64,000 nucleotides of DNA from UBA1309 sp047605645 (GTDB lineage: Bacteria; Bacteroidota; Bacteroidia; Bacteroidales; Dysgonomonadaceae): assembly GCA_047605645.1 (NCBI GenBank), contig JASGFJ010000001.1:62001-126000 (forward strand), read 5' to 3'. The notes under the pieces are model-generated. The model searched no databases, was not told where the DNA came from, and saw nothing but the letters and a program-made list of their open reading frames with translations. Below, one piece after another: positions 45,301-52,924 of the stretch. The first letter of the stretch is position 1, and every line of letters begins with the position of its first letter. Made by a program: the position numbers and the translations under genes.

Positions 45301-45535
45301 TCGGTTTTACATTCAATGAGAATTTCCCGTCAATATCTGTCATCGTGCCGTTGCTTGTCCCTTTTTCTGTGACGGAAGCTCCTATCAGCACATCACCTCC
45401 CCCTTTTACGGTTCCGGTCACTTTTATACTCTCCTGAGCGGATACTTGTCCGGACACCGCCGTAAGGATAGCTATCAATAAAGTGCAAAGCCATTTGTTC
45501 TTTGTCGTTTTCTGGAAATAATGTTTTTCTTTCAT
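42371..45535 (-). CDS. SusC/RagA family TonB-dependent outer membrane transporter
   Basis: 1054 residues. A signal peptide ending VSAQ is followed by a carboxypeptidase-regulatory-like domain (VTGTVKGGGDVLIGASV, about 37-115). Next come the TonB box region with LNEVMVVGYG, a plug domain (IRGLGTVGSSGPLYIIDG, AASAAIYGAQAANGVVLV) and a 22-strand barrel ending in VKF with a terminal aromatic residue. It imports large oligosaccharides using TonB energy. Pairing with susD immediately downstream is as expected. It is the second gene of the minus-strand utilisation operon after GH31. Confidence 0.95.
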   Translation of the reverse strand: MKEKHYFQKTTKNKWLCTLLIAILTAVSGQVSAQESIKVTGTVKGGGDVLIGASVTEKGTSNGTMTDIDGKFSLNVKPNATLIVVYIGFEPTTIAVGNQRSLAIELKEKQNVLNEVMVVGYGVQKKKLNTGANVQVKGDELAKMNTTSPLQALQGQTAGITISSTSGQPGSDMKVNIRGLGTVGSSGPLYIIDGIEGDISVLNASDIQSIDVLKDAASAAIYGAQAANGVVLVTTKQGSSGKSQVTFDGYYGAQNIARKIKMLNAEEYKMIMDEQAYNSGSGAYDFGAMNGLADTDWISEMFKKNALTQNYSLGINGGGNKSIYSISLNYLAQEGAIGGKAVSNYERYGFRINTEHKLYNDALKVGQHLNFNYIKNNGISVGNQYNNTLRAAFQTSPLSPVYSDNNAYDSPYNDTSNSDWYNGDGNPYGSMMTKIKNRTLSQKLMSDIYAELEPIKNLKLRTTIGLDYYSSQYRSFTPLYQFSIYDYNTEHTTVTQSMSEGHTITWTNTASYSFNINKEHSFSALIGTEATRYEGSNLYASNWNLLSQFNDFSHAYISNTTGKAHLDDDGNVVQTYSASGAPENIYRRSSYFSRIGYDYLEKYMFNATVRLDGSTKFAKGHRWGIFPSLSAGWVLSSENFMKESASWLDYMKMRISWGQVGNQNISDFQYTTLMNTSSSYSSSNPAANYNFGTNGTNTAGSYPTGIANSGLTWETSEQTNLGFDARFLKNRLGATLDLYVKTTKNWLVQAPLLGTSGYSSYYINGGNVKNTGAELALTWNDNIGDWKYNVGVNGAYNKNKVGQIPTGDGIIHGLTNMLYENSEEFYRAENGHPIGYFWGYKTDGIFQNKQEIAEWVAAGNGILQSDVKPGDVRYIDQNHDGVINSKDKVDLGNGIPSFTYGFNIGISYKNVDFSLNAYGVAGNKIVQSYRNFSGKKGNYTTEILNRWTGEGTSNRIPRVTESNINWQFSDLYIHKGDYLKISNITLGYDFAKLIHWKYISQMRLYGQVQNAFTFTKYNGMDPEIGYGTDSWVSGVDLGYYPRPRTFLMGVNVKF

Positions 45536-45570
45536 AGATTTATTGATTTTCGAAACTGGTTAAACGGATC

Positions 45571-48414
45571 TTATTTATCCGTTAATTTTATACTTATTTG
45601 TTTACCCTTGTATTGAACCGGATTTGTTGCATGGTTTTTTCCATCCGGTGATATCCACTCGAGACGGAACAGTCTGCATGAGGGCATTCCTTGGTACTGT
45701 CCCTTTGTGTCATTAATTGTTAGGTTTTTTGTATTTTCATTGTATTCTATTTTAATGGTTAGGTATTTTCCTTTTTCATAATTATAGTTTGTTCCTTCAT
45801 CTTCATAGAGGGTGAATTCTCCGTTCGCGCCGGTATATATTTTCAAGGTAAGATCGCTGCTTTGCGATTCTTGAGTTGACTGAATGTCTTTTCCCATTGG
45901 AAGAATGGAACCTGCTTTCACAAAAATGGGCATGCGTTCGTAGGGTGCATTCACCGAAAGAGTCTGTCCTCCGGTAATCATTTTACCCGACTCGAAGTCA
46001 TACCAGTTTGTGCCTGCCGGAAAATATACTTCGCGAGTCCTTGCTTTATACGTATATACAGGGCATACCATCAAAGAGGAACCGAACATATATTGATCGC
46101 TGATGTTGTGTGTGTGTGCATCTTTTCCAAAATCCATCACTAAGGCACGCATAATCGTGTAGTCGTCGAAATAGGTCATTCCTGCCAGTGAATAGATATA
46201 AGGCATCAACCGGTAACGCAGTTTGGTGTAATATACCATGCTTTCGTAAGTGGGTGTTCCTTTTGGGGAGATATTGTAGACTTCGCGGTAAGGAAATTGT
46301 CCGTGGCTTCTGAAGAGCGGACAAAATGAACCGAATTGAAACCAGCGATTGTTGAGCTCTCTCCATTCCTGCAAATCTTCGGACCCTTCTTTCGCTGTTT
46401 CATAGCGTTTTTCCACACAGAATCCCCCGATATCCATTGTCCAGTAAGGAATTCCGGATAATGCAAAATTCAGACCGGCGGAAATTTGTGCTTTCATATC
46501 TTCCCAACGTGTTCCGATATCTCCGCTCCAGGTAGCTGTGGAGTAGCGTTGCAAACCGGCAAACCCCGAACGGGTAAGCAGGAATACACGTTGGTCAGGA
46601 CTTACAGAACGTTGCCCTTCGTAAATGGCCTTTGCATTTTCCAGGGCATAGGCATTAAAATATTCAGTAGACGGGCCTAAGGCGGTAGGGGTCATCAATT
46701 CTTTGCGATATTTCATGCTTGCATTCGATAAGATATCTGGTTCAGAGGCATCCATCCACCAGGCATCTATGCCTTTCGAGAAAAGTTTTTCATTCATCTG
46801 TTTCCAGAACAGTTTACGTGCTCCTTCACTGTAAGCATCGTAAAAGCTTCCGATATATCCGTTTCCAATCCAATCGCGGATACTGTCTTTTACCGCCCGG
46901 GTATACATCCATCCGCTTTTGTCGAATTCTTTATAATGCTGAGTGGTGTAATAGAATTTTGGCCATACGGAGATCATGATGTGCCCGTTCATCCGGTGTA
47001 CACTATCTACCATGGCTTTTGCATCCGGAAACCTTGTCTTGTCAAAATCATGACTTCCCCAGGCTTCTACCGGCCAGTAAGACCAGTCGAGTACGATGTT
47101 GTCAATAGGAATTTGTTGTTTCCGATACTCGCTAAGTGCGTTCAGTAATTCGTCCTGCGTTTTATACCGTTCACGGCTTTGCCAGAATCCCATCGCCCAT
47201 TTAGGCATGATGGCCGCTTTTCCTGTCACGGTGCGATATCCGCTAATGACATCATCCATATTGGTGCCATGAATGAAATAATAATCAATCTGGTCACCCA
47301 TTTCCGACCACAAGGATAGTTTGTTTTGTTCCGCTGCCGGACGAGGACTCAGGGCTTTCAAGCCAATGTAGGATACGCCGCCGTCGGGTTGCCAGTCGAG
47401 TTTGATTGTATTCTTTCGGCCTGCTTCCAGATGAAGGCTGAACTTGTAGCTATTCGGATTCCAGGCTGTGCGCCATCTTTCGGGAACTACCAGGCTGTCG
47501 TTCAGATACAATTTAGTATATCCGGCATAGTAAAGGATGAATCGGTACAATCCGGTTTCCTTTGGCTGGATTTCTCCTTCCCAGACAATGCGTGCGTTGT
47601 TGAACGGAAAATCGGCAGGAAAAGCCTTTACCGTTTCCAGATTTTCGTAATCGATTTTATCCTCTGCTCGTTCTACAAAAACATTTTTCGGATCGCTGTT
47701 TACCATGTAAGTAGCCGTCAATCCGCCTTCTTTTCCGTTTTTGTCAAATAACCTAAACTGATCCAGATTGGCATAATCCCGTACATCTCCAAATTTAGAT
47801 AATGAATAGTTGTCCCAAAGGATTCCGTAGTTTTTGGAAGAAACAACAAATGGGACAGATACTTTTGTGTTGTACTGATATAAGGTTTCGTTCTTTCCTT
47901 TGTAGTTGAATTCATCCGACTGGTGTTGTCCCAGTCCGTAAAAAGCTTCATCCGGTGTGGATTCGAATATCTGCTGTATAGAATATCCTTTTGTTCCTTC
48001 GACTTCGATAGGAGAGAAGCGTTTTCCGCCACCTTTGTTTTCTGACAGCAGTATATTTCCTTTTAAATCGGTAAAATACACTTCACCGGTGGTAAGGACG
48101 ACATGCGCTATTAATTTAGAGGTGCTAAGAAGAACCTGTTTGTCATTTTTCTCTACTCGGAAGGCACTGCTCTTCTTTAAACTATTATCTGTAATCAGGC
48201 TTTCTTTGGTAGAAAAACTATTTTCCGGCGTCACAGACACATGGATGATATCTTGGTTAATAACTTCCAGTCTGATTTTGTTGGCAGATAACTTTCCAGT
48301 AGTTTTCAACTGGACGATAATTCCGTTATCTGTTTTTTGGTATGCCGAATGACAGCTCCCGACAAAGAAATGAAGAAGGATGAGTAACAAGCAGCTTGTC
48401 CTGAGTTCTTTCAT
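45571..48414 (-). CDS. GH31 alpha-xylosidase-type enzyme with PA14 insert
   Basis: 947 residues with lipobox VGSC (Cys21), so membrane anchored. The N-terminal GH31 beta-sandwich is interrupted by a PA14 domain (about 240-360; VWEGEIQPKETGLYRFILYYAGYTK). The barrel carries the nucleophile Asp555 in DAWWMDASEPD and the acid/base Asp632 in WSGDIGTRWED. The PA14 insertion is a feature of xyloglucan-specific GH31 alpha-xylosidases such as CjXyl31A. It would remove non-reducing-end alpha-xylose from imported oligosaccharides. It is the promoter-proximal gene of the minus-strand operon. Confidence 0.92.
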   Translation of the reverse strand: MKELRTSCLLLILLHFFVGSCHSAYQKTDNGIIVQLKTTGKLSANKIRLEVINQDIIHVSVTPENSFSTKESLITDNSLKKSSAFRVEKNDKQVLLSTSKLIAHVVLTTGEVYFTDLKGNILLSENKGGGKRFSPIEVEGTKGYSIQQIFESTPDEAFYGLGQHQSDEFNYKGKNETLYQYNTKVSVPFVVSSKNYGILWDNYSLSKFGDVRDYANLDQFRLFDKNGKEGGLTATYMVNSDPKNVFVERAEDKIDYENLETVKAFPADFPFNNARIVWEGEIQPKETGLYRFILYYAGYTKLYLNDSLVVPERWRTAWNPNSYKFSLHLEAGRKNTIKLDWQPDGGVSYIGLKALSPRPAAEQNKLSLWSEMGDQIDYYFIHGTNMDDVISGYRTVTGKAAIMPKWAMGFWQSRERYKTQDELLNALSEYRKQQIPIDNIVLDWSYWPVEAWGSHDFDKTRFPDAKAMVDSVHRMNGHIMISVWPKFYYTTQHYKEFDKSGWMYTRAVKDSIRDWIGNGYIGSFYDAYSEGARKLFWKQMNEKLFSKGIDAWWMDASEPDILSNASMKYRKELMTPTALGPSTEYFNAYALENAKAIYEGQRSVSPDQRVFLLTRSGFAGLQRYSTATWSGDIGTRWEDMKAQISAGLNFALSGIPYWTMDIGGFCVEKRYETAKEGSEDLQEWRELNNRWFQFGSFCPLFRSHGQFPYREVYNISPKGTPTYESMVYYTKLRYRLMPYIYSLAGMTYFDDYTIMRALVMDFGKDAHTHNISDQYMFGSSLMVCPVYTYKARTREVYFPAGTNWYDFESGKMITGGQTLSVNAPYERMPIFVKAGSILPMGKDIQSTQESQSSDLTLKIYTGANGEFTLYEDEGTNYNYEKGKYLTIKIEYNENTKNLTINDTKGQYQGMPSCRLFRLEWISPDGKNHATNPVQYKGKQISIKLTDK

Positions 48415-48457
48415 ATCGCATTAGATTTTTAATTAATTTCGCTTGAATATTGTAAAA

Positions 48458-48465
48458 CAAAATTA
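48458..48465 (-). promoter_or_regulatory. Candidate -7 element for the GH31-susCD operon
   Basis: The minus strand reads TAATTTTG, fitting TAnnTTTG, 43 bp before the GH31 start. Upstream on the minus strand are CTTGTTTGTTAA repeats. No clear -33 element at proper spacing. Placement in the divergent GH31/HTCS spacer is plausible. Confidence 0.35.
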
Positions 48466-48603
48466 ACAAACAAGGCTTTTATCTCTTTGTCTGTTTGTTT
48501 ATGAAGAAGAGGTAAACCTGATTGCTATGGGGGTTAAATGTTTCCAAATAGGGCATTAAATGTTCCTTTCTATAATAGATTCAGGATTGAACGAGATATT
48601 GAT

Positions 48604-48611
48604 TATATTTG
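48604..48611 (+). promoter_or_regulatory. Candidate promoter of the hybrid two-component regulator gene
   Basis: TATATTTG matches TAnnTTTG 26 bp before the regulator start. A TTG at 48587-48589 could be the -33 part, though the 14-bp spacing is short. Confidence 0.45.
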
Positions 48612-48637
48612 TGTAAGTAAAAAGGATAAAATCGACC

Positions 48638-51600
48638 ATGAACAAATTCTTATATATTTTAACAACTTTGCTGCTCTTATTTGTTTCAATGGCTGCCCAG
48701 AGCTATGAATTCTCCCGTCTGGACAATAATGACGGTTTGTCCAACAATCAAATAAACTCTATTTTTAAAGATTCAAGAGGGTTTATGTGGTTTGCAACTA
48801 ATTCTGGACTCAATCGTTATGACGGGCATCGTTTCAAAATTTTCAAGTACAACAAAGAGGTTCGAAATGGAATAAATTCCGATCGGGTGTTTGGGGTGCA
48901 GGAAGATGCCGAAGGAAATCTATGGCTGGATCTGGGAGACTCAATTTACAATATTTATCATCCGGGAACAGAGGTATTCACGCACAATGCTGCAGGTTAT
49001 CTGAAAGAAAAAGGGCTTCCTGTTAATGCCAAAATAATCGTGATCTCAAAGCAAAAAGACTTATATGCATATTATAAAGGGAACGGCATTTATTGGTACA
49101 ACAGCAAAACAAAGAAGATAACTCATTTCAGGCAGAGTGGCAATACCGTCGGATCCTTTAGTAAAGGAGATATTATGAAATTTGTCGTGACAGATCGGTT
49201 CTTGTGGATTCTTTTTAAAAACGGATTGCTTGAACGAGTCAATAAAACGACAGGAAAACTCGATTTCCAAAATACGTATTATCAGACTTCCCGGTTTAAA
49301 TCGACCATTGTGAAAACAATTTTTGCAGATGCTGACGGTGATTTATGGATTTATCCAAGCATAGATGATAAAGGGGCTGCTTATCTCGATATGAAAACCT
49401 TGAAGTGGAATTTCCTGGAGAATGACAAAACCTCGATTTACAGCTCTTTGGTGCGTTTTGTCGCTCAGGATAATCGGGGTTTGTTCTGGATTGGTACCGA
49501 TCATAGAGGCATACATGTCTATGATAAGAAGGGAGGACAAACGACAGTTTTGATGAATGATATTTATAACGATAACTCCATTAGTCAGAATTCCACCATC
49601 AGCGGATATTGTGACAATCAGGGTGGTGTTTGGATTGGTACATATAAAAACGGAGTCTGCTACTATCATCCGCAACTTTTTAAATTCAAAAAGCCAAAAC
49701 TTTTCTATCTCTACAGAGAGAATTCGGAGACATTCGATTGCAATAGCTTTTATAAAGATGCCGCAAATAATCTGTGGATTGGGACGAACGGCTCTGGTCT
49801 TATCCGTTTCAATGAGAATAGTAATGAGGTTCAAACATTTCGGGCAAAAGAAGGCAGCTCTCAAACAATTTCTTCAGACATCATCACATCTATTACCGCA
49901 GATCAGTCCAATACGCTCTGGATTGGAACTTTCTTAGGGGGATTGAATGCCTTTGACGGACGAAATTTCCGGCATTATCAGTTTGTTGAAAATAGCGCCA
50001 ATTCGTTGGCAAGTAAAAGTGTATACGGTGTGGCAGAAGATAAAGACCACAACCTTTGGATTGCTACTCTTGGGGGAGGTATCAATAAACTGAACCCGGA
50101 ACGCAACCTTTTTACTCACTACAACACAGACAATACGCGAGGCTTGCTTTCGAACTATGTCTTATCGCTGCATCGCGGATATAACAACGACTTGTTTCTC
50201 AGTACAGATCGGGGTGTAAATTGGTTGACACCACGCAAAGATGCTTCTCCATACATTCATCGCGACATTGCTATAGATAAATTGCCGGGAGAGATTGTCA
50301 ATAATGTGTTGTTGGATTCCCGCGGTCTTATCTGGATTGCGACAGACAAAGGAATGGCAGTCTATCATCCGAAAAATAAAAAGTACGAGTATATTACGCT
50401 TCACAACGGGTTGCCGAACGAAGAAGTTGTGTCACTTATCGAAGATAATAAAGGGAATGTTTGGGCAGGAACTCATAAAGGCTTGGTGCGTATTGTCTGT
50501 TCAGAAACGGCAGGTAAGGTTGTTTTTTCTCTTACATGTTTCGACTCAAAAGATGGACTTCCTTCTTCTGTGTGCAACCTCAATGCTATCTATAAAGACC
50601 GATTAGGAAAAATATATGTCGGAACCATTAAAGGATATGTCGCTTTTGATCCGGCCAATATTGTCACCAACCAAACGGTGCCGCACCCTACATTTACAGA
50701 ACTGCAAATATCGAACAGATTGATTCAGCCCAATCACAAGTATAACGGGCGGGTTATTCTCAAAGAGTCAATCTCAGACTTGAGCGAACTGGTGTTGAAT
50801 CATAATGAAACTAATTTCTCGCTTATGTTTTCTTCGCTTAATTACCTCCATCCGGAGAAAAATATATATAAATATAAGCTTGAAGGTCTCGATACAGAGT
50901 GGAATCTGGATAAACAGAGAAACGGTATGGTCTCTTATTCCAACCTTCCTCCGGGGACTTACAGGCTTGTGATTTATGCTTCAAACAACGACGGAGTATG
51001 GGCGAAAGAACCTCTCCTGCTTAACATAGAAGTGAAACCTCCTTTCTGGGCTACCTGGTGGGCGTATCTGATTTATTTTTTAACGATTGTTGCTGCGATG
51101 TGGCGATTTTTCCGCTTTAAGCTTCAAAAGCAGGAAAAAGAATTCAAGCAAGTGCAGATTGTTTCGGATGCAAAAAAGATGCATGAGGTTGATGAATTGA
51201 AGTTCAAATTTTTTACCAATATCAGTCATGAATTTAAAACGCCGATAACCTTAATTGTTGCTCCTGTAGATAAACTAATGAAAGAAGAGACTTCGGAAGA
51301 ACACAAAGAGTTGCTCGGAATTGTTCGTCGCAATGCTATGAGTCTGCTGGATATGGTGAATGAAATATTAGAATTTCGAAAACTTGATCTCAATAAACTC
51401 TCTCTGAAACTGACTCAGGGCGATATTGTCGATCTTACCCGCCGTATTGGCTATTCATTTTCAACTTTGGCTAAACAAAAGGCCATCGATTTTACATTCT
51501 CTTCATCTCTCGAGAAACTACAAATGGAATTTGATCAGGAGAAAATGGGTCGTATCATTACCAATCTGCTTTCCAATGCTTTTAAATATACTGAGTATGG

Positions 51601-52753
51601 AGAAATACATGTCAATCTGAATGTGGTTGAGAACCTGAGCTCCGGTAGTAAAACATTGCTGATTCGGGTTGCAGATACGGGAATTGGTATTGCTCAGGAT
51701 GAGATAACTAAAATATTTGAACGTTTCTATCGTGTAGACAACCATCTTAAAGATAACTCTACCGGAACCGGTGTGGGTTTGCACTTGGTAAGTGAATATG
51801 TAAAGTTGCATCAAGGTGAAATTAGTGTGGAGAGTGAACCGGGCAAGGGATCTGTCTTTATTGTTTCTATTCCGATTCACGGTGCTGTGGATGCTGTTGT
51901 TCCTCCCGAAGAATATTCACAGGAATTATTGGAGAATACCCTCGACGCTGAAGATAATGCTGTGCCTAAACATCAGATACAAAATAAACTGGATGCGCCG
52001 CTGCTTCTCATTGTTGATGATAATGAGGATTTTAGAAATTTCCTTGCTACTCTTTTTGCAACTAATTATCGGCTTATTTTCGCGCAGGATGGTCTGGAAG
52101 CTTCCGGTATTGTGCTCGATCAATTACCGGATGTCGTTCTTTGTGATGTAATGATGCCGCGAATGAACGGGTATGAATTATGCAAGAAGATAAAGACCGA
52201 TACCCGTACGGCGAATATTCCCGTCATTTTGATTACGGCAAAAACGTCAGATGAAAATAAGTTTCGGGGATTTGAAGCCGGAGCCGATGATTATGTTTCC
52301 AAACCTTTCAGTATTGATCTGCTCATGTTAAAAGTTTCCCGGCTTGTTGAGCGAAGAAAGAAGTTTATGGAAGCTCAAAAACACAAAATAGATCTCTCTC
52401 CTTCCGAAATAGAGATTACTTCCGAAAAAGAGAAATTCGTTCGCAAAGCTATTGCGATTGTAGAGGATAATATGGGTAATCCTGAGTTCCTGGTCGAAGA
52501 CTTATGTAGGCAGATGGCTATGAGCCGTGTCGGTTTTTATAAACAGATTCTGGCAATAACAGAGAAAACTCCATCGGAATTTATCCGTCATATTCGCTTG
52601 AAACGTGCTGCCGACTTATTAGAAAAAAGCGAACTCTACGTTAATGAAATTGCTTTTCAGGTGGGCTTCAACGACCCGAAGTATTTCCGGAAATACTTTA
52701 AAGATGAATTTGGCATGACCCCTAATGAATACAAGAAAGAACATGGGAAATAG
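48638..52753 (+). CDS. Hybrid two-component system sensor/regulator (HTCS)
   Basis: 1371 residues fusing an entire signalling chain. A signal peptide precedes a periplasmic ligand-sensing double beta-propeller of two-component-regulator repeats (recurrent DSRGLIWIATDKG, DNQGGVWIGTYKNG). Then come a Y_Y_Y domain (about 725-800), one transmembrane helix (about 806-826) and a histidine kinase with H-box ISHEFKTPI (His864). The ATPase has GTGVGLHLV, the receiver domain has Asp1170 in LCDVMMPRMNG, and the AraC-type DNA-binding domain ends in VGFNDPKYFRKYFKDEFG. HTCS proteins bind an oligosaccharide in the periplasm and switch on the adjacent utilisation locus. It is divergent from GH31 and upstream of GH3. 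Confidence 0.95.
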   Translation: MNKFLYILTTLLLLFVSMAAQSYEFSRLDNNDGLSNNQINSIFKDSRGFMWFATNSGLNRYDGHRFKIFKYNKEVRNGINSDRVFGVQEDAEGNLWLDLGDSIYNIYHPGTEVFTHNAAGYLKEKGLPVNAKIIVISKQKDLYAYYKGNGIYWYNSKTKKITHFRQSGNTVGSFSKGDIMKFVVTDRFLWILFKNGLLERVNKTTGKLDFQNTYYQTSRFKSTIVKTIFADADGDLWIYPSIDDKGAAYLDMKTLKWNFLENDKTSIYSSLVRFVAQDNRGLFWIGTDHRGIHVYDKKGGQTTVLMNDIYNDNSISQNSTISGYCDNQGGVWIGTYKNGVCYYHPQLFKFKKPKLFYLYRENSETFDCNSFYKDAANNLWIGTNGSGLIRFNENSNEVQTFRAKEGSSQTISSDIITSITADQSNTLWIGTFLGGLNAFDGRNFRHYQFVENSANSLASKSVYGVAEDKDHNLWIATLGGGINKLNPERNLFTHYNTDNTRGLLSNYVLSLHRGYNNDLFLSTDRGVNWLTPRKDASPYIHRDIAIDKLPGEIVNNVLLDSRGLIWIATDKGMAVYHPKNKKYEYITLHNGLPNEEVVSLIEDNKGNVWAGTHKGLVRIVCSETAGKVVFSLTCFDSKDGLPSSVCNLNAIYKDRLGKIYVGTIKGYVAFDPANIVTNQTVPHPTFTELQISNRLIQPNHKYNGRVILKESISDLSELVLNHNETNFSLMFSSLNYLHPEKNIYKYKLEGLDTEWNLDKQRNGMVSYSNLPPGTYRLVIYASNNDGVWAKEPLLLNIEVKPPFWATWWAYLIYFLTIVAAMWRFFRFKLQKQEKEFKQVQIVSDAKKMHEVDELKFKFFTNISHEFKTPITLIVAPVDKLMKEETSEEHKELLGIVRRNAMSLLDMVNEILEFRKLDLNKLSLKLTQGDIVDLTRRIGYSFSTLAKQKAIDFTFSSSLEKLQMEFDQEKMGRIITNLLSNAFKYTEYGEIHVNLNVVENLSSGSKTLLIRVADTGIGIAQDEITKIFERFYRVDNHLKDNSTGTGVGLHLVSEYVKLHQGEISVESEPGKGSVFIVSIPIHGAVDAVVPPEEYSQELLENTLDAEDNAVPKHQIQNKLDAPLLLIVDDNEDFRNFLATLFATNYRLIFAQDGLEASGIVLDQLPDVVLCDVMMPRMNGYELCKKIKTDTRTANIPVILITAKTSDENKFRGFEAGADDYVSKPFSIDLLMLKVSRLVERRKKFMEAQKHKIDLSPSEIEITSEKEKFVRKAIAIVEDNMGNPEFLVEDLCRQMAMSRVGFYKQILAITEKTPSEFIRHIRLKRAADLLEKSELYVNEIAFQVGFNDPKYFRKYFKDEFGMTPNEYKKEHGK

Positions 52754-52818
52754 AACAAATAAACATTTTACCCCCCTGTCGTAAATATTTACGCCTCTAT
52801 TCTCTGGTGAAGGAAATC

Positions 52819-52847
52819 TTTTGTCGCAAATATTGTATTTACCTTTG
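52819..52847 (+). promoter_or_regulatory. Promoter of the GH3 gene
   Basis: TTTTG at 52819-52823 and TACCTTTG at 52840-52847 resemble the -33/-7 pair of Bacteroidota promoters, with a 16-bp spacer. It lies 78 bp before ATG 52925. It implies that GH3 can be transcribed separately from the regulator gene. Confidence 0.6.
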
Positions 52848-52924
52848 CAAAATAGATTATCCGGCCAACAGGCTTTTCTATTGCCTTGCCGGTAAATTTC
52901 CTAATTTGTAAATTATTTTTTATC

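Noticed and set aside
32290..48414. Starch (Sus) or sialic-acid utilisation locus
   Set aside because: No GH13 or sialidase; GH5/GH31-PA14/GH2/GH3 point to a beta-glucan such as xyloglucan, and SASA-type esterases are not restricted to sialic acid.
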